Assembly: GCA_020431135.1 (NCBI GenBank)
Contig: JAGQIT010000439.1
Location: 1 to 9,754, forward strand
Direction: 5' to 3'
From: Myxococcales bacterium
GTDB taxonomy: Bacteria; Myxococcota_A; Polyangia; Nannocystales; Nannocystaceae
Length of the DNA: 9,754 nt
Both the position numbers and the translations under genes were made by a program. This document shows, piece after piece, positions 5,786-9,754 of this stretch (the first letter of the stretch is position 1; each line of letters opens with the position of its first letter). The notes beneath the pieces were generated by a model. That model worked only from the letters and a program-made list of their open reading frames with translations. It did no database searches and was not told where the DNA came from.

Positions 5786-7999
5786 TCAGTCGCCCGCGGG
5801 CAGCGGCTTGCCTTGGTTCGCGGCTCGGCCGACGCGGCGGGGCTTGATCGGCTTCGGCGCGGAGGCGGGCGCCGGCTCGGGGGCGGCGTCGGGCGTCGCG
5901 CTCTTGCTCCGCTTCCACTCCTCCTGGTCGGCCTTGAGGATGTAGCGGCGGCGGTCGCGGCGGACCTCGCGGTAGCTGTCGATCCGCTCGATCGCCAGCT
6001 CGGTGAGCGCCGGCTCGCGGCCGAAGAGGTCGTCCTGCTCGAGCGGATCCTCGCGGATGTCGAAGGCCTCGTAGCGCCCCGAGATGTAGTCGTAGTTGAA
6101 CTTGTGCTGGGGGAAGACCAGCGACGCCATCATCCGGTCGTGGCCGAAGAGCTCGACGACGACGCCGCCGTCGGTGCGCTCGAGCATCGGCGCGAAGACG
6201 CGATCGATCTGGGCCTCGGCCGGCTCGCGGAGCTGGTCGGGGCCGTGGAGGAGGAGCCACGGGAGGACGTAGAGGCTCGACACCGGCTCCTCGACGACGT
6301 CGCCGGTCACCCCCGGGATGCGGACGAGGAGCGGCACGCGGGTCGACTCGCTGTAGACCGTCGACTTGTGGCGGGTGCCGCCGTGCTCGCGGAACTCCTC
6401 GCCGTGATCGCTGACGTAGATGACGATCGTGTCGTCGACGAGGCCGCTCTCCTCGAGGAAGTCGAAGATCCGCCCGAGCTGCTCGTCGGTGAAGCGGATC
6501 TCCTGGCGGTAGCGGTCGAACTTCGACTCGCTCGGCATGTCGTCGTAGTGGGCGTGGTAGCTGCCGTGCGGGCTCTCGAAGAAGACCCAGCCGAAGAAGC
6601 GGCGGTCGTCGTCGGCGTACTGCTTGAGGCTGGCGAGCGCGGCGTCGGCGATCTTGCGGTCGTTCTCCTTCGTCCGCGTCCGCGAGTTGAAGAGCTTCAC
6701 CTGCTCCCAGCCGCGGGCGAAGCCGTTGATGTTGTGGGTGAAGCACTCCTCGTAGTTGTGGCTGACCCAGAAGGTCGCGTAGCCGGCGGCCTGGAAGAGC
6801 TCGGGGAGGATCACCTCGCTGTCGTGGAGGCGGCCGAACCACGGGCGGCGCCAGGTCTCGAGGCGGAGCATCGACGGGTAGGCCATGCCGAGGAGGCCGG
6901 ACATCGAGTGGAGCGTGCCGCTCGACGGCGAGAAGGCGCGGGTGAACACGAAGGCGCCGCCCTCGGCCCAGGCCCTCATCGCCGGCGTCGTCCCGAGGGT
7001 CGGGTCGGCGAGCGAGGTCTGATCGAAGCGGGTCGCCTCGCTCGTGATCAGGAGGACGTTGTAGTCGGCGAGGTCGAAGTCCTCGGGGAGCTCGGGGAGG
7101 AAGGCGTAGTCGAGGAAGAGGCCGACGCCGTTGGCGACCGACTCGAGGTCGGCGTCGGGGCTCGGCGGCGGGCCCTCGTCGGCGCTCGTGAACGGGTGGA
7201 AGACGACGTGCGACTGGCCGAGGATCGAGAACGAGCGGAAGTAGGGGAGGCTGTCGCGGAGGTCGCCGCGCTCCTCGAGGAGGCCGCCGACGCCGGCGAG
7301 GGCGGCGAGGAGCGCGAGGCCGACGGCGGTCGCCCGCGGGCCGGGCCGCGGCGCCCGCGTCTGGGCGAAGAGGCGCCACAGCGCGAGGCCGAGGAGGTGG
7401 TGGGCGATCAGCAGGAGGGCGAGGTGGAGGGTCGGGTAGATCCCGCGGAAGAACGCGTAGTTGTAGGCGTGGACGCCGATCGCCGCGGGCAGGGCGGTGT
7501 AGAGGACGCCGCGGTCGAGGAGCCAGGAGACGAGCCCGCGGCGCGGCGTCGCGGGCGGCTCGCGGCAGGCGAGGAGGGTGTAGACGAGGAGGCCGGCGAG
7601 GAGGAGGTAGAAGGGCGCGAAGAGCCGGAAGGGCGGGTACATCATCAGCACGCCGCCGGTCCAAAGCGTCATCGTCAGCGCCAGGGCGACGTGGCCGGCC
7701 CAGCGCAGGCCCGGCCGGCGCAGGCGGACGAGCGCCGCCTCGGCGCCGAGGAAGAGGAGCCCCGGCCAGAGGTAGGTCGGCAGGGTCGCGATCGCGAGGA
7801 GGAGGATCTCCGGGAGGAGGTCGGGGCGGTTGGCGTAGATCATCCCCGGGACCGTCGCGGCCTCGACGGCGACGACGACGAGCGCGGCGACCAGGAGCGC
7901 CGGCAGCGGGCGGCTGCGCGGGCCCTCGGCGGGCGGCGGGCTCTTCGCGGGCGGCTTCAGGGATCTCCTCCGTCCGCCCTCCTGGGGCGGGCTGTGCAA
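5786..7999 (-). CDS. Membrane-anchored sulfatase-fold enzyme, phosphoethanolamine transferase / LTA synthase type
   Basis: This 737-aa protein (numbered from TTG 7999) has about seven N-terminal membrane helices in residues 30-250, followed by a large periplasmic alkaline-phosphatase-superfamily domain. LLITSEATR gives Glu321, placed like the metal-binding Glu of EptA/LtaS enzymes. SPSSGTLHS puts Thr362 at the nucleophile position, where true sulfatases carry the formylglycine Cys in CxPSR. VSDHGEEFREHGG gives Asp531-His532, and His544 precedes a conserved TRVPLLVRIPG strand. The family moves phospho-alcohol groups onto lipids or glycans, or hydrolyses such esters; the donor and acceptor here are unknown. 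The C-terminal 40 residues are Ala/Pro/Lys-rich and probably disordered. The start is uncertain: a near-perfect SD (7965-7971) sits inside the TTG reading and points to CTG 7960, which would give 724 aa. It follows the coaD cluster on the same strand, with a 71-nt gap. Confidence 0.82.
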   Translation of the reverse strand: MHSPPQEGGRRRSLKPPAKSPPPAEGPRSRPLPALLVAALVVVAVEAATVPGMIYANRPDLLPEILLLAIATLPTYLWPGLLFLGAEAALVRLRRPGLRWAGHVALALTMTLWTGGVLMMYPPFRLFAPFYLLLAGLLVYTLLACREPPATPRRGLVSWLLDRGVLYTALPAAIGVHAYNYAFFRGIYPTLHLALLLIAHHLLGLALWRLFAQTRAPRPGPRATAVGLALLAALAGVGGLLEERGDLRDSLPYFRSFSILGQSHVVFHPFTSADEGPPPSPDADLESVANGVGLFLDYAFLPELPEDFDLADYNVLLITSEATRFDQTSLADPTLGTTPAMRAWAEGGAFVFTRAFSPSSGTLHSMSGLLGMAYPSMLRLETWRRPWFGRLHDSEVILPELFQAAGYATFWVSHNYEECFTHNINGFARGWEQVKLFNSRTRTKENDRKIADAALASLKQYADDDRRFFGWVFFESPHGSYHAHYDDMPSESKFDRYRQEIRFTDEQLGRIFDFLEESGLVDDTIVIYVSDHGEEFREHGGTRHKSTVYSESTRVPLLVRIPGVTGDVVEEPVSSLYVLPWLLLHGPDQLREPAEAQIDRVFAPMLERTDGGVVVELFGHDRMMASLVFPQHKFNYDYISGRYEAFDIREDPLEQDDLFGREPALTELAIERIDSYREVRRDRRRYILKADQEEWKRSKSATPDAAPEPAPASAPKPIKPRRVGRAANQGKPLPAGD

Positions 8000-8008
8000 G
8001 CTAGCCTA
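7961..8008 (-). promoter_or_regulatory. Possible -10 box and strong ribosome binding site of the sulfatase-fold gene
   Basis: On the minus strand TAGGCT (8008-8003) resembles a -10 box; transcription would begin near 7996, just past the TTG at 7999. GGAGGAG (7971-7965) is a near-perfect SD, four bases before CTG 7960. The two together favour translation from CTG. No clear -35 was seen, and read-through from the coaD cluster is also possible. Confidence 0.35.
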
Positions 8009-8070
8009 CCCGGCGCCTGGGGTGTACTTCTCCCCATGCGTCAGCTGTGCGCGTCGCGCGCGCTGAGGCG

Positions 8071-8250
8071 CTAGCTGTCGGCCTCGGCGCGCGGGCGGAA
8101 GAAGGGGCAGCGGCGCACGGGCAGGGGCGGGTACTTCGGCAGCCGCGGGTCGCGATCGTGCTCGGCGCAGCGCCAGAACACCGAGCCGCGGCCGCTCGTG
8201 ATCGATCGGCCGGCGGCGCAGCGGCGGCACAGCCCCGGATCAACCGCCAT
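8071..8250 (-). CDS. Small four-cysteine protein (59 aa), putative zinc- or metal-binding
   Basis: Read on the minus strand from ATG 8250 to TAG 8071, this gives a 59-aa protein with Cys8-x2-Cys11, Cys28 and Cys48. It has the stretches GRGSVFWRC and DPRLPKYPPLPVRRCPFF. From memory, the pattern CxxC ... GS.F..C ... DPRFPKYPRLPVxxCPGY recurs in unannotated small proteins of actinobacteria and other bacteria, so this is probably a real conserved gene. The four cysteines could hold one zinc ion or an iron-sulfur cluster; the function is unknown. Its ATG overlaps the last 11 nt of the upstream membrane-protein gene, and GGAGG eight bases before the ATG serves as the SD. It is therefore translationally coupled in the coaD operon. 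Confidence 0.75.
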   Translation of the reverse strand: MAVDPGLCRRCAAGRSITSGRGSVFWRCAEHDRDPRLPKYPPLPVRRCPFFRPRAEADS

Positions 8251-8866
8251 CGCCGGCCTCGAGGGCGGGGCGGTCTCCGGAGGCGGAGGCCGGCGGGAGG
8301 ATCAGCTGCTCGCTCTGCGCGAGCTTGGCGAGCTCGTCGACGACGTGGGCGGCGAGGCGGATCCGCCCCTGCTTGAGCCCGCGGCGGAGGATCGACGCGC
8401 CGTAGAGCAGGCCGGCGCTCCAGCCGAGGAGGGCGATCGCGGGGAAGCTCGTGAGGAAGAGGAGCCCGCCGAGGCCGCAGAAGATGAAGACGAAGAGGGC
8501 CCGGCGCATCGCGTCGAGGGACGAGCCGGCGGCGTCGGCGATCCGGGCGGGGACGCGGAGCTCGAAGTCGCCGTCGTCGACGCGCACCGAGTAGCCGTCC
8601 GCCGGGACGCCGAGGTGGGTGAAGATCCGCCGGACCTTCGGCTGCAGTTGGTTCTCGCGGAGGACGGTCCGCCCGCGCAGGACGATCGCGTGGTCGAGCG
8701 GGTCGCGGATCACGAGGCCGTCGACGAAGCCCTTGCGGTAGAGCTCGAGGCCGATCTCTTTGGCCTCGAGCCCGGCCTCGTCGGCGGCGCTGACCTGGAG
8801 GCGGTGCTCGTCGCCCCGCCAGCCCTCGCCGCGGCGGGCGAGGGCGCCGTCGTCGTCGGCGCTCAT
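8240..8866 (-). CDS. Two-helix membrane protein of unknown function in the coaD operon
   Basis: From ATG 8866 the product has 208 aa. Residues 1-120 are soluble and mixed-charge, with segments such as AKEIGLELYRKGFVDGLVIRDP, presented here only as a landmark for residues 35-56. A short hairpin of two membrane helices follows (about 123-140 and 142-160), then a basic amphipathic stretch (LKQGRIRLAAHVVDELAKLA) and a short tail. No family was recognised. The frame stays open further upstream inside coaD, but ATG 8866 forms an ATGA overlap with the coaD stop, the typical sign of translational coupling, so that start is preferred. It also overlaps the small cysteine protein gene by 11 nt. With both ends facing the same side, it may anchor a cytosolic domain to the membrane. 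Confidence 0.75.
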   Translation of the reverse strand: MSADDDGALARRGEGWRGDEHRLQVSAADEAGLEAKEIGLELYRKGFVDGLVIRDPLDHAIVLRGRTVLRENQLQPKVRRIFTHLGVPADGYSVRVDDGDFELRVPARIADAAGSSLDAMRRALFVFIFCGLGGLLFLTSFPAIALLGWSAGLLYGASILRRGLKQGRIRLAAHVVDELAKLAQSEQLILPPASASGDRPALEAGDGG

Positions 8867-9393
8867 CCCTGCGACCCCGCGATCCGGGCGTGGATGGCCG
8901 CGGCGACCGCGGGCGGGACGTAGCGGTCGAAGTCGCCGCCGTGCGAGGCGATCTCGCGGACCAGCGACGACGACACGTACATGTGCTCGGGCTGGGGGAT
9001 CAGGAAGACGGTCTCGACCTCGGGGGCGAGGTCGCGGTTGGCGAGGGCCATCCTGAACTCGGGCTCGAAGTCGCCGATCGCCCGCAGGCCGCGGACGATC
9101 GCCCGCGCGCCCTGGGCCCGGCAAAACTCGACCACGAGGCCGTCGAAGGCCGCCGCGCGGACCCCAGGCAGGTGGCCGATGCTCGCCTCGATGAGCTCGC
9201 AGCGGCGCTCGGTCGGGAAGTAGCCCGGCTTGGTCGGGTGGCGGCCGACGGCGATGATCACCTCGTCGAAGAGCTGGGCCGCGCGCTCGGCGATCTCGAC
9301 GTGTCCGCGGGTGATCGGGTCGAAGGAGCCGGGGTAGACGGCGACGAGCGGGCCGGAGCGGGAACTCGCGGCGGGGGTCTTCGCGGGCTGCAC
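8863..9393 (-). CDS. coaD: Phosphopantetheine adenylyltransferase
   Basis: CoaD catalyses the fourth step of coenzyme A synthesis, transferring AMP from ATP to 4'-phosphopantetheine to give dephospho-CoA and pyrophosphate in the cytosol. The 176-aa product shows the family signatures. YPGSFDPITRGH at 20-31 includes the nucleotidyltransferase TxGH motif. Further on come GLVVEF, the substrate-binding IVRGLR, DFEPEFRMALANRDL, VFLIPQPEHMYVSSSLVREIA, and a C-terminal helix with YVPPAV. The 14 extra N-terminal residues make it slightly longer than the usual 158-165 aa, so the start could lie a little downstream. GTG 9393 is six bases after a TATACT -10 box, which suggests a leaderless mRNA beginning at that codon. 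The stop overlaps the start of the next gene by 4 nt (ATGA), so coaD heads an operon. Confidence 0.96.
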   Translation of the reverse strand: MQPAKTPAASSRSGPLVAVYPGSFDPITRGHVEIAERAAQLFDEVIIAVGRHPTKPGYFPTERRCELIEASIGHLPGVRAAAFDGLVVEFCRAQGARAIVRGLRAIGDFEPEFRMALANRDLAPEVETVFLIPQPEHMYVSSSLVREIASHGGDFDRYVPPAVAAAIHARIAGSQG

Positions 9394-9399
9394 CGGCCG

Positions 9400-9407
9400 A
9401 GTATAAT
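9400..9407. promoter_or_regulatory. Overlapping divergent -10 boxes between coaD and the lipoprotein gene
   Basis: On the plus strand TATAAT occupies 9402-9407, seven bases before ATG 9415. On the minus strand TATACT occupies 9405-9400, six bases before GTG 9393. The whole intergenic gap is only 21 nt (9394-9414). Both transcripts would begin at or next to their start codons, without leaders. The -35 regions must lie inside the opposite genes and are not convincing. Confidence 0.6.
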
Positions 9408-9414
9408 CCCGCCC

Positions 9415-9754
9415 ATGCGCCGACCTGAATTGTGGTGTCTCGGCCTCTGCGCGGCCCTCCTCGCCCCCCTCGGGGCCTGCGGTCAGGGGTCCACGTCCGG
9501 GCCCACGCCCACCAAGGTGCGGGCCGGCGAGGCGCCGACCCGCGTCACGCCGCCGGAGCGCGCGGCGCCGAAGGATCCCGCGAGCCCCTTCCGGAGCCCG
9601 TCGACAGAGGCGCCGCCGCCGCGCTCGGAGCCGCAGCTCGCCGACGACGAGCTCGCCAAGCGCCTCGCCGAGGCCGTCGAGATGCGCGACAAGGGCGACG
9701 AGGCCGGGGCGATCCGGACGCTGCGCGACTGCGCCAACAAGGTGCCGGCGAGCG
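9415..9754 (+). CDS. Lipoprotein with Pro-rich linker and TPR-like start (3' partial)
   Basis: From ATG 9415 the frame stays open to the right edge, giving the first 113 residues. MRRPELWCLGLCAALLAPLGAC is split as a basic start, a hydrophobic core and a lipobox LGAC with Cys22, so the product is an exported lipoprotein. Residues 23-75 are rich in Pro, Ala, Thr and Ser and look like a flexible linker. From about 77, DDELAKRLAEAVEMRDKGDE followed by AGAIRTLRDCANKVP resembles the helix pairs of a TPR or Sel1-like repeat, suggesting a periplasmic protein-binding role. The identity cannot be settled because the C-terminus is missing. It is transcribed divergently from coaD. Confidence 0.75.
   Translation, partial: MRRPELWCLGLCAALLAPLGACGQGSTSGPTPTKVRAGEAPTRVTPPERAAPKDPASPFRSPSTEAPPPRSEPQLADDELAKRLAEAVEMRDKGDEAGAIRTLRDCANKVPAS

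Noticed and set aside
5813..8074. Plus-strand open frame of 753 codons opposite the sulfatase-fold gene.
   Set aside because: Its composition is Val/Glu/Arg/Asp repeats typical of the antisense of GC-rich coding DNA, while the minus-strand frame has clear catalytic motifs and membrane helices.

Overview
The window is very GC-rich DNA. Its genes end codons almost always in G or C, and several have A/T-rich -10-like hexamers only 6 to 12 nt before the start codon. Together with Pro/Ala-rich lipoproteins and an EF-Tu-like paralogue, this suggests a Myxococcota-type (former deltaproteobacterial) chromosome. That assignment is an inference from style; no rRNA or other phylogenetic marker is present.

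Left part, plus strand (1-4135). Three genes lie in a row. The first, cut by the left edge, joins the end of a TAXI-type periplasmic solute-binding domain to a two-helix/P-loop ion-channel pore and a cytoplasmic RCK-like regulatory region. This is the layout of a ligand-gated channel and is the most striking object here. The second is a divergent EF-Tu paralogue with an Arg at the position of the catalytic His. The third is a YdjM/DUF457-type membrane metal-dependent hydrolase with its own promoter.

Centre, minus strand (4370-5704). This stretch is less GC-rich and looks less conserved. It holds a short stand-alone MBOAT-like membrane protein, the relic of a quinone-oxidoreductase/zinc-alcohol-dehydrogenase start, and a small lipoprotein. 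Two hairpins separate the convergent plus and minus genes at about 4150-4340. A perfect 17-bp palindrome lies upstream of the lipoprotein.

Right part, minus strand (5786-9393). A tight cluster runs coaD, then a two-helix membrane protein of unknown function, then a 59-aa four-cysteine protein, each overlapping the next. A large membrane-anchored alkaline-phosphatase-superfamily enzyme of the phosphoethanolamine-transferase/LTA-synthase type (sulfatase fold, predicted Thr nucleophile) follows. coaD supplies coenzyme A; no pathway link between it and the other members is visible. Divergent from coaD, across only 21 nt containing two overlapping opposite -10 boxes, a lipoprotein with the beginning of a TPR-like helical region runs off the right edge.

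No tRNA, rRNA, CRISPR array, insertion sequence or phage gene was recognised. ORFs in other frames over these genes are shadows of high-GC coding sequence.
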